Source of the DNA: JAYWGN01 sp043778255
Lineage (GTDB): Bacteria > Bacteroidota > Bacteroidia > Chitinophagales > Chitinophagaceae
DNA length: 64,000 bases
Direction: 5' to 3'
Assembly (NCBI GenBank): GCA_043778255.1
Contig: JAYWGN010000008.1
Span: 1-64,000, forward strand
In this document: in pieces, positions 16,379 to 26,737 of the stretch
Numbering within the stretch: position 1 is the stretch's first letter
Layout of the letters: every line of letters starts with the position of its first letter
The notes under the pieces: model-generated
What the model was told of the DNA's origin: nothing
Database searches by the model: none
The model's input: the letters and a program-made list of their open reading frames with translations, nothing else
Position numbers and translations under genes: made by a program

Positions 16379-18817
16379 TTGTACGCCGAAATTATAATAC
16401 CACTTACCTTACCCAAAAATTATACATGGAGTATTCCAACTGCTTTACAGCAAAATGCTATAGTTGGAGCAAGGGTAGAAGTTACTTTGCGTAGCAAAAA
16501 ATATACAGGTATTATAAAGGCACTTATAGCCGAAAAACCAGAGGCATTTACACCATTAGATATACTGAGTATATTAGACGATGAACCGCTAATTTACCCT
16601 GCCCAACTTAACCTTTGGGAGTGGATGGCTACTTACTATATGTGTACCCAAGGCGAAGTAATGAATGCAGCTGTACCCAGTTATTTTAAACTCAACAGCG
16701 AATCAATAATAGTATTTAATGAAGAGTATGGGGACGACTTTAGTTTGCTCAATAATGAAGAATACTTAGTAGCCGAAGCCTTACTTATAAAAAAAGAATT
16801 AAAATTAAGCGAAGTGCAATCGGTATTAGATAGTAGAAAGGTATATGCAATAATAAAGCAATTAGCTAACAAAAAAATTTGTTTTATATGGGAGTCACTT
16901 AAAGATAAATATGTACCCAAAAAGGAAACTTATGTAGTACTACAAAGCCAATATAATAACGAAACTCAACTGAGTGAACTGCTCAATAATTGGAGCAAGG
17001 CACCTAAGCAAATGGAGTTGTTATTAGCCTATATACACTTACTTAAAACCGAAGGTAATGTAAGTAAAAAAGAATTGTTAGCCAAAGCAACTGCTACCGA
17101 TGCACAACTTAAAGGCTTGGTTGATAAAAATATAGTAACCCTAGAACACCGTGCCATAAATCGTTTGCAACAATTGCCACAAGCTATTACTATTGATTTT
17201 GTATTGAGTGTAGCACAGCAAAATGCATTAGCTAGTATTAACAATGCATTTGCGGCAAAGCAAAATTGCTTACTACATGGTGTAACAGGTAGTGGCAAAA
17301 CACAAGTATATATAATGCTATTGGAGGCAATTATAAAACAAGGCAAACAAGCCTTATACTTACTGCCCGAAATAGCACTTACTGCTCAACTAATACGAAG
17401 ATTACAAATACACTTTGGTGGGTATATTGCAGTATACCACAGCAAATTTAACGACAGCGAAAGAGTAGAATTGTGGAACAAAGTAAAAACCGGCGAAATA
17501 AAAATAATAATGGGAGCAAGGTCGGCATTGCTATTACCTTACAAACATTTGGAACTCATAATTATAGATGAGGAACACGAACCAAGTTACAAGCAGTATG
17601 AACCTGCACCACGTTATCATGCTAGGGATACCGCAATGTACTATGCCTCACAGTGTAATGCTAGAGTGCTTTTGGGTTCGGCTACCCCAAGTGTAGAAAC
17701 CTACTATAATGTACAATTAGGCAAGCTAACTTTAGTAAACTTAACTGAAAGATTTGGCAATATACCCTTGCCTAACATTACTATAATAGATGCAAAACCT
17801 TACAATAAAGCAGGGCAAGAAAAGGCAATAATAACACCCGAATTGCAAACAGCCATTCAAATATGTTTGAATAAAGGCAAACAAATTATACTCTTTAAAA
17901 ATCGTAGAGGGTATGTACCCTACAAAACATGTACAGCCTGTGGCTGGAAACCACAATGCAAACATTGTAATGTGGCATTAACATTTCACAAAACAAAAAA
18001 CCATTTTGTATGTCATTACTGCAACACAATATATGCCACTATAAATACTTGTATGGCTTGTGGTAACCAAAAGTTTGAGCAAAAAAACTTTGGAACAGAA
18101 AAAGTAGAGGAAGCAGTAATTGAGTTGTTTCCTAATGCAAAAATTGGACGAATGGATTTGGATAGTGTAAAAGGCAAAAATGCACACAGCAACTTAATAC
18201 AACAATTTGAACAACGAAAACTTGATATACTCATAGGTACACAAATGCTAGTAAAGGGTTTGGATTTTGATCATGTACAATTAGTTGGTATAGTAGATGC
18301 CGATAGCTTATTACTATTCCCCGACTTTAGGGTGAACGAAAGGGCATTTCAACTTATGGAACAAGTGAGTGGTAGGGCAGGTAGAAAGCAAGAACAAGGG
18401 CAAGTAATAATACAAGCAATTGATAATAATAACCCACTACTACAACTTATAAAACAGCACGATTATAACAGCTTTTTTGAAAAAGAAATAGCAGAGCGAA
18501 AAACTTTTTTTTACCCACCATTTAGCAGGTTATTGATATTACAATTTAAACACAAAAATCAAAATTTGCTAAATCAGGCTGCCCATTATTTTGTAAAAAA
18601 TTTAGCAGCTCCATTTCAAAAATTTGTGGTAGGTCCAGCTGAGCCATTTATTAATAAAATAAGAAATCAGTTTATAATGGAAGTATTATTTAAACTACCA
18701 AAAGATGCAAAAACTATACGTGATTGTAAAGCCGCTATACAAAGCCAATTTGCTATAATGCAGAACAGTAGGGAGTATAGCCATATAATAACCATTGCTA
18801 ATATTGACCCTGTTTAA
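16379..18817 (+). CDS. priA: primosomal protein N' (replication restart helicase)
   Basis: PriA recognises stalled forks and reloads the replisome. Domains: 3'-DNA-binding domain (about 1-100), winged helix, SF2 helicase core with Walker A GVTGSGKTQVY near 301-311 and DEEH (IIIDEEHEPSYKQYEPAPRYH), the zinc module with eight cysteines (from CTACGW to CMACGN, about 519-563) and a C-terminal domain. The start is TTG at 16379: an in-frame TGA ends at 16375, no ATG exists upstream, and YAEIIIPLTLPKNYTW, the conserved beginning of the family, follows at once. The 812-residue length is normal. A -7 box lies at 16338-16345. murB starts 31 bp after the stop. Confidence 0.95.
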   Translation: MYAEIIIPLTLPKNYTWSIPTALQQNAIVGARVEVTLRSKKYTGIIKALIAEKPEAFTPLDILSILDDEPLIYPAQLNLWEWMATYYMCTQGEVMNAAVPSYFKLNSESIIVFNEEYGDDFSLLNNEEYLVAEALLIKKELKLSEVQSVLDSRKVYAIIKQLANKKICFIWESLKDKYVPKKETYVVLQSQYNNETQLSELLNNWSKAPKQMELLLAYIHLLKTEGNVSKKELLAKATATDAQLKGLVDKNIVTLEHRAINRLQQLPQAITIDFVLSVAQQNALASINNAFAAKQNCLLHGVTGSGKTQVYIMLLEAIIKQGKQALYLLPEIALTAQLIRRLQIHFGGYIAVYHSKFNDSERVELWNKVKTGEIKIIMGARSALLLPYKHLELIIIDEEHEPSYKQYEPAPRYHARDTAMYYASQCNARVLLGSATPSVETYYNVQLGKLTLVNLTERFGNIPLPNITIIDAKPYNKAGQEKAIITPELQTAIQICLNKGKQIILFKNRRGYVPYKTCTACGWKPQCKHCNVALTFHKTKNHFVCHYCNTIYATINTCMACGNQKFEQKNFGTEKVEEAVIELFPNAKIGRMDLDSVKGKNAHSNLIQQFEQRKLDILIGTQMLVKGLDFDHVQLVGIVDADSLLLFPDFRVNERAFQLMEQVSGRAGRKQEQGQVIIQAIDNNNPLLQLIKQHDYNSFFEKEIAERKTFFYPPFSRLLILQFKHKNQNLLNQAAHYFVKNLAAPFQKFVVGPAEPFINKIRNQFIMEVLFKLPKDAKTIRDCKAAIQSQFAIMQNSREYSHIITIANIDPV

Positions 18818-18848
18818 TTTTATTATTGTTATTTTTAAAATATACTTA

Positions 18849-19874
18849 ATGGAGGTACTACAAAATTTTAACTTACAACATTACAACACATTTGGGGTAA
18901 CGGCAACGGCTCAATATTTTGCAATTATTAAAAATGAAGATGATGTAAGCTCCTTTGCAAATAATGAACAATACCAACATTTGCCATGCTTAGTATTGGG
19001 TGGTGGTAGCAATATATTATTTACCCAAAATTATAAGGGTATTGTATTAAAAAATGAAATAGAAAATATAGAAATTATAAAGGCAAACGATACACCCACT
19101 ACCGTAACATTAAAAGTAGGTAGCGGTGTTAATTGGCACCAATTTGTGTTGTATTGTATTAGTAATAATTATGCGGGTATCGAAAATTTGAGCCTAATAC
19201 CCGGTACAGTTGGAGCAGCACCAATACAGAATATTGGGGCTTATGGTGTGGAGGTTAAGGACACTATAAATGCTGTTACTTTTTATAATTACAGTACACA
19301 TACCATAGAAACGCTTAATAAAAGTGATTGCCAATTTGGCTACCGAGATAGTATATTTAAACAAACATTGAAGGGAAAAGTATTTATAACTTCAGTTGAA
19401 TTAATATTACAAAAAACACCCAGTTTTAATACTAGCTATGGTGCTATACAAACTGAACTTGCTGCAATGGGCGTTACTGCTATAAGTATTAAAGCTATAA
19501 GCGATGCAGTTATTAATATACGAAGTAGCAAATTGCCAAACCCTTTGGTAATAGGCAATGCAGGTAGTTTTTTTAAAAATCCAAGTGTTAGCCTTAGTAA
19601 ATATGAAGCCTTAATAATAAAATTTCCTAACCTTGTGGGGTACGTTAATAATGTAACACAAACCGTGAAGTTAGCAGCAGGTTGGCTTATAGAGTATTGT
19701 GGCTACAAAGGCTACAGGCAAGGCAATGTAGGTTGCCATTATATGCAAGCATTGGTACTGGTTAACTATGGCAATGCTACTGGTACTGAGTTGTTCGAGT
19801 TAAGTACGGCTATAATTAACAAAGTATCATTTACATTTGGTGTAGTGTTAGAGAGAGAGGTTAATATAATATAG
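18849..19874 (+). CDS. murB: UDP-N-acetylmuramate dehydrogenase
   Basis: MurB reduces UDP-GlcNAc-enolpyruvate to UDP-MurNAc with FAD and NADPH in peptidoglycan synthesis. The ATG at 18849 is preferred to an in-frame upstream codon at 18795 that would add 18 hydrophobic residues overlapping priA; the family begins near QNFNLQHYNTFGV. FAD contacts are GGGSNILF at 51-58 and SLIPGTVGAAPIQNIGAYGVE at 115-135; the catalytic Arg is R166 (GYRDS) and the proton-donating Ser S240 (GNAGSFFKNP), which marks the type I enzyme. The 341 residues are typical. It may be co-transcribed with priA (31 bp) and ends before a bidirectional terminator facing the convergent sortase gene. Confidence 0.96.
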   Translation: MEVLQNFNLQHYNTFGVTATAQYFAIIKNEDDVSSFANNEQYQHLPCLVLGGGSNILFTQNYKGIVLKNEIENIEIIKANDTPTTVTLKVGSGVNWHQFVLYCISNNYAGIENLSLIPGTVGAAPIQNIGAYGVEVKDTINAVTFYNYSTHTIETLNKSDCQFGYRDSIFKQTLKGKVFITSVELILQKTPSFNTSYGAIQTELAAMGVTAISIKAISDAVINIRSSKLPNPLVIGNAGSFFKNPSVSLSKYEALIIKFPNLVGYVNNVTQTVKLAAGWLIEYCGYKGYRQGNVGCHYMQALVLVNYGNATGTELFELSTAIINKVSFTFGVVLEREVNII

Positions 19875-19900
19875 TAGTAAACAATTTATAAAAAATAAGC

Positions 19901-19933
19901 AAAAAAAATGCACCGTTAATTTGGTGCATTTTT
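19901..19933. terminator. bidirectional terminator between murB and the sortase gene
   Basis: AAAAATGCACC (19904-19914) pairs with GGTGCATTTTT (19923-19933) around an 8-nt loop; the A-run on one side and T-run on the other make it work for both convergent genes. Confidence 0.85.
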
Positions 19934-19951
19934 ATTGTTTATTTTATAATA

Positions 19952-22900
19952 TTACTCTTTTATAAATTTGGTATTTGTAATAGTGTTGTTATAATGTATT
20001 TGTACTACATAAGTACCACTGGCTAATGTTGCTACTGGCAACCTAAAGTAGTTACTTTTTTCATTAAATGCAAAGTGCATTATTTTAATACCAGTAGTGG
20101 TGTATATATCTACCGTATTAATTTGTTTTGCAGTTGGTTCTATTATTTGCAATACATTTTTTACTGGGTTAGGTGCTATTATAGTACTGCCAGTTTTGTT
20201 GGTTTTAAATACAGTTACAATTATTGAATATTTGAATACACCATTTTTATCTACTTGCTTTATTCTATAATAATTTACACCATCGGCTGGTTGTAAGTGG
20301 TTATAAGTATAATCAATATTATACGTACTATTGCCAGCTGCTGCCACTTGCCCTATTGGTGCAAAGTTGCTGCCAGTAACACTATGCTCAAGTATAAACT
20401 TATCTGTATTTGATTCGTTAGCAGTTGTCCAGCTTACTTTGGTTTGGCTATTATTAATAAGTTGTGCACTTACTTTCACCCAATTAACAGGTAAATTTAT
20501 GGCTCTTAAGTATATTTTTTTGTACAGCATATTATTAAAATGATACTGTTCGGGTTGGCTATTATCTGGGTTTACATCTATATACATTTCATAATCGCCA
20601 CTTGCTAAGCCTGTGCTAGCAAAGCTTTCATTTATTTGTAAGGTATCATTTATCAATAATATTTTTTGCTTTGGTAAGCTAATTGTAGTAATGGTGTTAG
20701 CGGCATCTACCAAATTAACCTTAACTGCTATACTATCAAAGTTGGCATTACTTACATTTTTAAAGGCTAAGTTAAATGCAATGTTTTCATTAAAGTCAAA
20801 CGAATCTTTGAGGTTAAATGTAAGGTTAGGTGCTACTGCACCTTCGGGTACTGGTGTATAGTTAAGCCTCCAATAGTCAAGCTGGTAAGGTGTTCCGTTT
20901 TTACCATCTTCATTTGTCATTTTTAATTTAATGTAAGGGTATTGTATAGCACTTACACTAGCAATGTTAAAGTCCTTGTGTAGTGTATCTAGTTCAAATA
21001 ACTGCTGCTCAGTGCCATTTGGTCTTATACCATATACATATACTTTTGGTTTATCGCCATTGTTTTCTAATTTGCTACCATCCCAATGTACCTCTTTCCA
21101 CTCCTTGGCTGGGCCAAATGGCGGTGACGATATAAAGCCCACTGTATCGGATACTACAAAATCGGTGGCTACACTTATACGGTCATATATACCATCGCTT
21201 ACTACTTGCTTAGGTGCAAATGTGCTGTTCATACCTTTACGTAGTACAAATATATAAGCCCTATCGGTTGTAAACGAGTCTATTTTGGTGCAACCTAAAT
21301 TATACAAACTATGGTACAATGATTTGTTAGTACCGTTAATAGTAGTATCGTTTTTCCAAGTATTAATGTACTCATCTTGTGCTGTACCCAACCACCAAGG
21401 CATCATTGATGTGTTGCGAATAACTACATACGAGCCAGTAGGTATGGAGTCAATAAAGTCCATTGCATTTTTACGTGAGGCAGCATTGTTAATATTAAAG
21501 CTATAGTTCCACTCTCTACCTGGGTAGCAAGTTGGGTCGCTGTTGTATTGGCCTGCTACTCCAATTGCATTATTTTGCCATGGCTTACCATTTATTGGGT
21601 CAAATACGTTAAACATTATATGGTTAATAAGGCATATACCTCTTATATAAGCATCTTGATTTACCGATACTGTGGCATGGCTTTCTTCGTATGAACCGGT
21701 AGGCCATACGCCATTACGAACTGAAATATTTTCGCTAACTGGGTCAAATTTGTATTTACGGCTACTACTATCCAAACTAAGTTGGCTATAGGTACTTTTT
21801 AAATGTTGGTACAAATGCCCTTGGTTAAACCCTTCGGTACTACCAGCAATGTAGGTGAAAGAAAATGTTTGCCACACATCTAATGCTGCACCAACGGGCT
21901 TTACACGCCAATAGTACACTTTATTATTTAACAAGGCTGTTGTAGGTGCAAATTGCACTACACCACCTGTTTGTAGTACAGTTTGGTTAGTTTTAAGTGG
22001 CGAGTTAAATAGTTCTGTGGTATCTAACTCCATTATATAATTACGTTGTATAGCTAACGGATTAGCCGTAGAGGCTGATAGTGTAACGGGTGTGGCATTT
22101 ACAATGGCATAGTTGTAGGGGTATATTGGTAGTATACCGTTTTCAAATATTTCAAAAGTTTTTGATGCTTCATTATTGGTTTCGCTCATTTCATCTATTA
22201 CATTATTAGCATCTACTTTTATAATAACCCTGTTAATACCAATATCTTTAATTGGGTTTATAAAGCACTTAAAGTTAATGGAGTCAGCATACTTTGCAGC
22301 CCTTACTTTTTTATTGTATAGGGTTACTATAGTTCCATTAGGAAACTCTCTTTTTACCGTAATGTTAATAGAGTCATTTGTAGCTTTTGCTAAATTCATG
22401 TACATCAATTTTACATTAAATGTACTATCGGCTACGGTTATATTTTTTGGTGTTATAGTTATTGTTTGGGGTTCTACTACATAGTCGGGTTTAGGGTAAG
22501 CCACATTTAACTTTAGTGCAGGGTCACCTTGTAGTAATATTTGCTCAGCATGCATTTTTGAGTAAAAATCGGTAGTGCCAGTTAAGGCTAACATATCAGT
22601 TGAAGCATTTTTTAATATAACACCTATTGGTTTACCATAATCAACACTCGATACATTTTTAAAAAATGCTTGGTTATAATAATGTAAATAGTTAACTATT
22701 CCAAAGTGAGTACTTGCTATAAACCCTATGCTACCTTTATTGGGTGCAAATATAAATTTTTCGGTGAGGGTTTGGCTGTTAGCCAACACTCTATTTTGGT
22801 CATATACAAAGTAGTTACCTGCATTACAACCATTAATAAACATAAATGGATACTTGCCCTCATTGTCATAAGCAAAAGGATCGTCCAAATTAAACTCTAA

Positions 22901-24829
22901 TGCAGTAGCCGATGAGTGACCAAAATATTGAACAATTGAATGCCCTGTATTCCACGACTTTTCCATAAAAGTATTGCTCAATGGCAATTGTCCATTAATT
23001 GTTGATTTGGTAAAAAAGTTTGCATTTCCACCTACCGAAGTATCTTTCCAAAGCCCAATGTATTGTTGTTGGTAATTATCTAATATGCCTTGCAAAAATG
23101 CTTCGCTACTACCAGTTACAAATGAGGCAGTGTGCATCCAAGCTTTGTTTGCAATTGTAAAGTTAGGGTCGGCTTGTTTGGCTTCGTATTGTTTTATTTT
23201 ATCCAAATACACTTCTACTTCGGTAGCATTAATAGCTCCTATACGCCCTATTGGTGTGGTTTGTATGTATGTACCTTCGTTAGCAGTTAGCAGGTTATCA
23301 CTTGCAGGATGCCCGTAGCTAGGTACCAAATTAAGTTGGTTGGCATAGGCTTCATTTTGGTAATACCAAGCATCGGTATATACAGTACCACGCCCTATTA
23401 TTAATACAAACTTTGGAGCTATGGCAAATTGGTTTCTTGCTTGTTTCAAATAGTTTTTGAGTGCAGTAGGGTTTTTGTTAATACCAAATCCGTATTGATC
23501 ATACAAATCTTCTACATCTACTACTTTTACTGTAAAACTACCGCCTAAGCTGCTAGCTCTGTAAGCTTTATATTTTTCAACCACATTGGTACTTGCCGTA
23601 CTATTATGTAATTGGTTGCTTGTTATAATTAAATAATCGCCTTGGTTACCCGCTAACATAAAGTTATTAAATGTTTTGGCTTGCAAAGCCGTTACCATCT
23701 TTACATTACTAGCATCAGCATTTACCAATACCATATTGCGACTAGTAGCCGAAGGCTCTAGTAAAAATTTGAGTGTGCTACCGTCAACAAATGAAGTGTA
23801 CCTTTTTTTGTTAGTAATATCAATTAACAAAGGTAGTGTGCTACCTATGGTAAAATTGTTGATAACTAAATAATTGCCCAAAGCATTGGCAGCTAGTGTA
23901 AATTCAAAATTATTGGCTCCGCCAAAATTAAATAACCTTGGGTAAGTAATTTGTTGGCCAAATATGGTTACCCTATCATCGCCTACATAAGAGTTATTGT
24001 TAAATGTAATATTGGCCGTACCACCTGTTAGTGTACTTAATGCAAAGTCGCTTTGGTATGAGCCACCCTCAAAGTAATTAAGGTTAATATTTTGTACCTG
24101 TGTACCATTTATAAGTGTTTGTACGGTTCGTGTATTTATATCGTTACCCGATGCTATAATGGTGTATTTTGGAATTACCGATGACCCAAAATCGGGGTAT
24201 AGGTTACTCATTGTATTGTTAAAGGGGTTACCTGGCCTTATATAATCGGAGGCCCAGCCTTCGCCTTTATCGTAAGTAGAAGCAAATAAATGTTCGCCAA
24301 CTACTTGTGCATAACCACTATTTATTTGTGTTTTTTGGTAAATGCTTTGTGTGTATATAAAGTTTGCATCGGCTGCTAATGTATTACCCGCTACATTGTT
24401 AAGTGCATTTGTAATACGTAGGTTTTGCGATGTATTGGTATTTAACGTTAAAAAGTAGGAAGCAGTATCATTTACTAAACTATGCTTGTTGGCTAATTGG
24501 TTAGCTTTTACATCATAATAGGCGGAGTCCTGCACACCGTCATTAGGTGTACCATAAAATTCAATATAATCAGCCACATTCATAGGGCCACTTACTACGT
24601 TAGTAAATATAGGAACTTGTACACCATTACGGTATAACTGAAAGTTAGCTACATCGCTAGTAGCTATACCTGCACTTTGTAAGGTAGTAAGGTCTATTCG
24701 GTGTATTTTACTTTCTACTACTTTAAATTTGTAGTAAGTTTTGCTATAATCAATCCAACTGTTGTTATAGGTTTGTGCAGTAAGTGATACACTAGCAACA
24801 AGGAGCAATAGGGCAATAAATATTTTCAT
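19952..24829 (-). CDS. PorU-like type IX secretion sortase (C25 peptidase)
   Basis: A 1625-residue exported protein with signal peptide (MKIFIALLLLVASVSLTAQ). The peptidase C25 (gingipain) domain spans about residues 375-780; the catalytic dyad is His638 (YFGHSSA) and Cys668 (NGCNAGNY), spaced 30 residues as in gingipains. CARDB-like Ig regions follow, then an FN3-like module (about 1440-1540) and a T9SS type A sorting domain in the last 75 residues (APNPVKNVLQI … GTYVVQI). PorU cleaves cargo sorting domains and attaches the proteins to the cell surface. This protein is longer than PorU of Porphyromonas (about 1160) and fits the longer PorU2-type annotation, so which paralogue it is stays open. 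Transcribed alone, away from tyrS; TAATTTTA-like sequence near 24894-24901 (minus) is a weak promoter candidate. Confidence 0.88.
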   Translation of the reverse strand: MKIFIALLLLVASVSLTAQTYNNSWIDYSKTYYKFKVVESKIHRIDLTTLQSAGIATSDVANFQLYRNGVQVPIFTNVVSGPMNVADYIEFYGTPNDGVQDSAYYDVKANQLANKHSLVNDTASYFLTLNTNTSQNLRITNALNNVAGNTLAADANFIYTQSIYQKTQINSGYAQVVGEHLFASTYDKGEGWASDYIRPGNPFNNTMSNLYPDFGSSVIPKYTIIASGNDINTRTVQTLINGTQVQNINLNYFEGGSYQSDFALSTLTGGTANITFNNNSYVGDDRVTIFGQQITYPRLFNFGGANNFEFTLAANALGNYLVINNFTIGSTLPLLIDITNKKRYTSFVDGSTLKFLLEPSATSRNMVLVNADASNVKMVTALQAKTFNNFMLAGNQGDYLIITSNQLHNSTASTNVVEKYKAYRASSLGGSFTVKVVDVEDLYDQYGFGINKNPTALKNYLKQARNQFAIAPKFVLIIGRGTVYTDAWYYQNEAYANQLNLVPSYGHPASDNLLTANEGTYIQTTPIGRIGAINATEVEVYLDKIKQYEAKQADPNFTIANKAWMHTASFVTGSSEAFLQGILDNYQQQYIGLWKDTSVGGNANFFTKSTINGQLPLSNTFMEKSWNTGHSIVQYFGHSSATALEFNLDDPFAYDNEGKYPFMFINGCNAGNYFVYDQNRVLANSQTLTEKFIFAPNKGSIGFIASTHFGIVNYLHYYNQAFFKNVSSVDYGKPIGVILKNASTDMLALTGTTDFYSKMHAEQILLQGDPALKLNVAYPKPDYVVEPQTITITPKNITVADSTFNVKLMYMNLAKATNDSINITVKREFPNGTIVTLYNKKVRAAKYADSINFKCFINPIKDIGINRVIIKVDANNVIDEMSETNNEASKTFEIFENGILPIYPYNYAIVNATPVTLSASTANPLAIQRNYIMELDTTELFNSPLKTNQTVLQTGGVVQFAPTTALLNNKVYYWRVKPVGAALDVWQTFSFTYIAGSTEGFNQGHLYQHLKSTYSQLSLDSSSRKYKFDPVSENISVRNGVWPTGSYEESHATVSVNQDAYIRGICLINHIMFNVFDPINGKPWQNNAIGVAGQYNSDPTCYPGREWNYSFNINNAASRKNAMDFIDSIPTGSYVVIRNTSMMPWWLGTAQDEYINTWKNDTTINGTNKSLYHSLYNLGCTKIDSFTTDRAYIFVLRKGMNSTFAPKQVVSDGIYDRISVATDFVVSDTVGFISSPPFGPAKEWKEVHWDGSKLENNGDKPKVYVYGIRPNGTEQQLFELDTLHKDFNIASVSAIQYPYIKLKMTNEDGKNGTPYQLDYWRLNYTPVPEGAVAPNLTFNLKDSFDFNENIAFNLAFKNVSNANFDSIAVKVNLVDAANTITTISLPKQKILLINDTLQINESFASTGLASGDYEMYIDVNPDNSQPEQYHFNNMLYKKIYLRAINLPVNWVKVSAQLINNSQTKVSWTTANESNTDKFILEHSVTGSNFAPIGQVAAAGNSTYNIDYTYNHLQPADGVNYYRIKQVDKNGVFKYSIIVTVFKTNKTGSTIIAPNPVKNVLQIIEPTAKQINTVDIYTTTGIKIMHFAFNEKSNYFRLPVATLASGTYVVQIHYNNTITNTKFIKE

Positions 24830-25002
24830 AATAAAAATGGGTATAAAAAATTAAAAGTTAACATACAACATAAAAAACTAATAATATATAGACGTAAAAT
24901 TAAATATTTTAGATGTATTGTTAGTAAAATTACAGCAAATCTAACTGATTTTAGTAATTTCTGCAATAGTAGTACTACTAAGTAACGGTATTTAATGGGT
25001 AA

Positions 25003-25028
25003 TTGTATAGCAATATCAATTATTTTTG
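25003..25028 (+). promoter_or_regulatory. candidate tyrS promoter
   Basis: TATTTTTG at 25021-25028 fits TAnnTTTG; a TTG at 25003-25005 lies 15 bases upstream, a little short of the usual 19. The ATG is 22 bases downstream. Confidence 0.45.
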
Positions 25029-25050
25029 TACATAATATAATAATAAATTA

Positions 25051-26328
25051 ATGAACTTAATTGATGAGTTACAGTGGCGGGGTATGGTACATACCATAAT
25101 GCCTGGCACTAATGAACTATTGCAGCGTGAAACAGTTAATGGCTATATAGGCTTTGACCCCACCGCCGACTCCTTACACATTGGTAGCCTTGTGCCCATA
25201 CTTTTATTAATGCATTTGCAAAATGCAGGGCACAAACCAATTGCCTTAGTAGGTGGTGCTACAGGTATGGTGGGCGACCCGTCGGGCAAATCGGATGAGC
25301 GTAATTTGTTAGATGAGGCAACCCTTAACCATAATGTGGCTTGTATAAAAGCACAATTAGCACAGTTTTTAAACTTTGATGGTACCGCTGCTAATGCTGC
25401 CGAATTAGTAAATAATTATGATTGGTTCAAAAACTTTAGCTTCCTCAACTTTATAAGAGATGTAGGTAAGCATATAACGGTAAATTATATGATGGCTAAA
25501 GAATCGGTTAAAAAAAGAATTGATGGCGATACGGGAATGTCATTTACCGAATTTAGCTACCAGTTAGTACAAGGCTACGACTTTTATGAATTATACACTA
25601 CCAAAAATTGTAAGTTACAAATGGGCGGTAGCGATCAGTGGGGCAATATACTTACCGGTACTGAGTTAATAAGGCGTAAAACAGGTGGCGAAGCTTATGC
25701 TTTTACCTGCCCACTTATTACTAAAGCCGATGGAGGCAAATTTGGTAAATCGGAAAAAGGGAATATATGGCTAGATGCCAATAAAACATCGCCATTCGAC
25801 TTTTACCAGTTTTGGGTTAGGTGTGATGTGGAAGATGCTGAAAAGTGGATAAAGATATTTACATTTTTACCAAAAGAAACAATTGAAACACTTATAATAA
25901 CTAATGCTGAAAAACCTGAAGCTAAACTATTGCAAAAAAAACTAGCAGAAGAAGTAACCAAATTAGTGCATGGACAAGCTGCACTCGATGCTGCATTAGC
26001 TACTACCCAACAGTTGTATAGCACTACCCAACAGCCTATAGATACCCTTACTGCTGAAGCATTAGAGGCATTGGAAGGTATTGTAAAAGTTACTATAACT
26101 AAGGCTGACTATGCTATACCAATAGATGTAGTGAGCTTTGTAGCACAGCACGGCATATTTGAAAGTAAAGGCGATGCCAAAAAAATGATACAAAATGGCG
26201 GACTTGCTATTAACAGAAAAAAAGTAACCACTGCTACCAATAATATAAATATGGAACAGTTATTGCACCATAAATATTTACTAATACAAAAAGGTAAAAA
26301 ACAACATTATTTAATAATTGTAACGTAG
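25051..26328 (+). CDS. tyrS: tyrosine--tRNA ligase
   Basis: Class I aminoacyl-tRNA synthetase for tyrosine. The HIGH signature is HIGS at 43-46; the KMSKS loop is KFGKS at 230-234, a common TyrS variant. The tyrosine pocket segment QGYDFYELY and GGSDQWGNI are present. A C-terminal S4 RNA-binding domain (about 365-425) completes the 425 residues, the normal length. It faces away from the sortase gene with a 221-bp divergent gap. After its stop come about 180 bp without a gene, a tRNA-like fragment and a terminator. Confidence 0.97.
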   Translation: MNLIDELQWRGMVHTIMPGTNELLQRETVNGYIGFDPTADSLHIGSLVPILLLMHLQNAGHKPIALVGGATGMVGDPSGKSDERNLLDEATLNHNVACIKAQLAQFLNFDGTAANAAELVNNYDWFKNFSFLNFIRDVGKHITVNYMMAKESVKKRIDGDTGMSFTEFSYQLVQGYDFYELYTTKNCKLQMGGSDQWGNILTGTELIRRKTGGEAYAFTCPLITKADGGKFGKSEKGNIWLDANKTSPFDFYQFWVRCDVEDAEKWIKIFTFLPKETIETLIITNAEKPEAKLLQKKLAEEVTKLVHGQAALDAALATTQQLYSTTQQPIDTLTAEALEALEGIVKVTITKADYAIPIDVVSFVAQHGIFESKGDAKKMIQNGGLAINRKKVTTATNNINMEQLLHHKYLLIQKGKKQHYLIIVT

Positions 26329-26508
26329 TAGTACTTGGCAATGTACTTAGTGAAAAAAGGTTAAATATTTTATAATTTTTTAATTCATTTTCCGTTTAAG
26401 ATATAGAACTATTTATATTTATTGAAAGCCCATAGCCCGATTACTATTTTACATTTCGCTAACATCAATCCGAAGTAAAAAAAAATTATAATGTAAAATA
26501 ATTAAAAG

Positions 26509-26532
26509 GTCTTGTGGTTCAGTAAAGTTGGA
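26509..26532 (+). other. tRNA 5'-end-like fragment
   Basis: GGTCTTGTGGTTCAG at 26509-26523 looks like the acceptor strand and D-arm start of a tRNA such as tRNA-Asp, but no anticodon arm, T-arm (GGTTCGA) or 3' acceptor follows; the sequence runs straight into a terminator hairpin at 26547. It may be what is left of a deleted tRNA gene. The remaining part of the 26329-26737 gap shows no coding potential. Confidence 0.3.
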
Positions 26533-26546
26533 TTTTTAAAAAATGC

Positions 26547-26578
26547 GAAGGCTCTATATGGAGCCTTCAATTTTTTTT
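26547..26578 (+). terminator. intrinsic terminator
   Basis: GAAGGCTC (26547-26554) pairs with GAGCCTTC (26561-26568) around a 6-nt loop, followed by AA and eight T. It may serve tyrS, 218 bp upstream, or the lost tRNA-like unit. Confidence 0.8.
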
Positions 26579-26737
26579 GTAGGTATATATGTTATAACTT
26601 TTCATAATTGGCAATGTGTAAATTAGCTCCTTATCTTTATTTGTTATGCATTTTTACATACAATAGCGATATAGTGCTATGTAATATTCGATTGTACTAG
26701 TTAAAATAGTTGTAGTTTTAGGGTTAACTACTGTGTT

